Source of the DNA: Bacillus_I endophytica_A
GTDB taxonomy: Bacteria; Bacillota; Bacilli; Bacillales; Bacillaceae_H
Direction: 5' to 3'
DNA: 64,000 bases
Assembly (NCBI RefSeq): GCF_026790145.1
Contig: NZ_JALAMS010000024.1
Location: 3,693 to 67,692 of the forward strand
In this document: piece by piece, positions 63,906 through 64,000 of the stretch
How the letters are laid out: every line of letters starts with the position of its first letter
Position numbering within the stretch: position 1 is the stretch's first letter
Notes under the pieces: generated by a model
Database searches by the model: none
What the model was told of the DNA's origin: nothing
Seen by the model: only the letters and a program-made list of their open reading frames with translations
Made by a program: the position numbers and the translations under genes

Positions 63906-64000
63906 GTTTGGTTTCATCTTTCGATGTCCATAGCTTGTTGTTTCTTATAAGAAACGTTGTTTTAAAAATAAAATAGAATTAACGTTGACGTATTTTGTTC
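63906..64000 (-). promoter_or_regulatory. rrn leader region, cut by the window edge
   Basis: The 95 nt upstream of 16S contain a perfect palindrome GTTTCTTATAAGAAAC at 63940-63955, probably a leader processing or anti-termination hairpin. The rrn promoters are beyond the window or not recognisable. Confidence 0.45.

Overview
The window is a low-GC Firmicutes chromosome segment, most likely from Bacillaceae (Bacillus/Priestia megaterium type). The evidence is the B. subtilis-like order of housekeeping genes (yeaC-yeaD-yebA; groES-groEL with a CIRCE operator; ydiL-ydiK-tatC-tatA-rex-moaC-ydiF-tsaD-rimI-tsaB-tsaE; an rrn operon with tRNA-fMet and tRNA-Asp behind 5S). Shine-Dalgarno sites are strong, TTG/GTG starts are frequent, and CcpA cre sites and T-box-free Gram-positive leaders are typical. 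No species is claimed.

Layout. 1-4556: a guanine-type purine riboswitch whose gene lies left of the window, then transglutaminase/DUF58/MoxR (minus strand). 4816-7437: a GntR regulator divergent from a TauE/SafE exporter, and a secreted thermonuclease lipoprotein. 7482-11693: a partly decayed sugar locus with rpiB, a second GntR/FCD regulator, an ACS-type MFS transporter, a transketolase remnant and a frameshifted cupin gene. The regulator may act through a 14-mer found twice. 11785-12750: a short-chain dehydrogenase behind a TPP riboswitch. 12844-18481: the complete ribose operon rbsRKDACB with cre/RbsR operator. 18659-23383: a second sugar/polyol cluster (TIM-barrel isomerase, MFS, AraC, Gfo/Idh/MocA). 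23754-29917: a six-gene 2-aminoethylphosphonate uptake and degradation operon led by a DeoR-type regulator. 30304-32119: an orphan Imm6-like immunity gene and two uncharacterised Bacillus proteins.

32227-48350: a 16.1-kb integrated element at the 3' end of groEL, bounded by identical 24-bp direct repeats, with tyrosine integrase next to groEL. It carries a replication module (prim-pol, a DUF3987 gene broken by an amber codon, small DNA-binding proteins). It also carries a defence/DNA-modification cargo: SacI-like endonuclease with C5-methyltransferase, AlkA-like glycosylase, Z1 ATPase with PD-(D/E)XK nuclease, and a zinc-ribbon repeat protein. Several cargo genes are truncated or degraded. 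An 18-bp repeat near each end may be integrase arm sites. The insertion moved groEL away from its apparent terminator, which now lies beyond the far att site.

48333-64000: groEL/groES, the Tat, Rex, MoaC, ABC-F and t6A (tsaDBE) genes, then tRNA-Asp, tRNA-fMet, 5S, 23S and 16S rRNA on the minus strand. The ydiF-tsaD gap holds six DnaA-box-like nonamers. The most informative regions for new biology are the groEL island cargo and its control region, the DnaA-box cluster, the TPP-controlled dehydrogenase and the set of broken genes.
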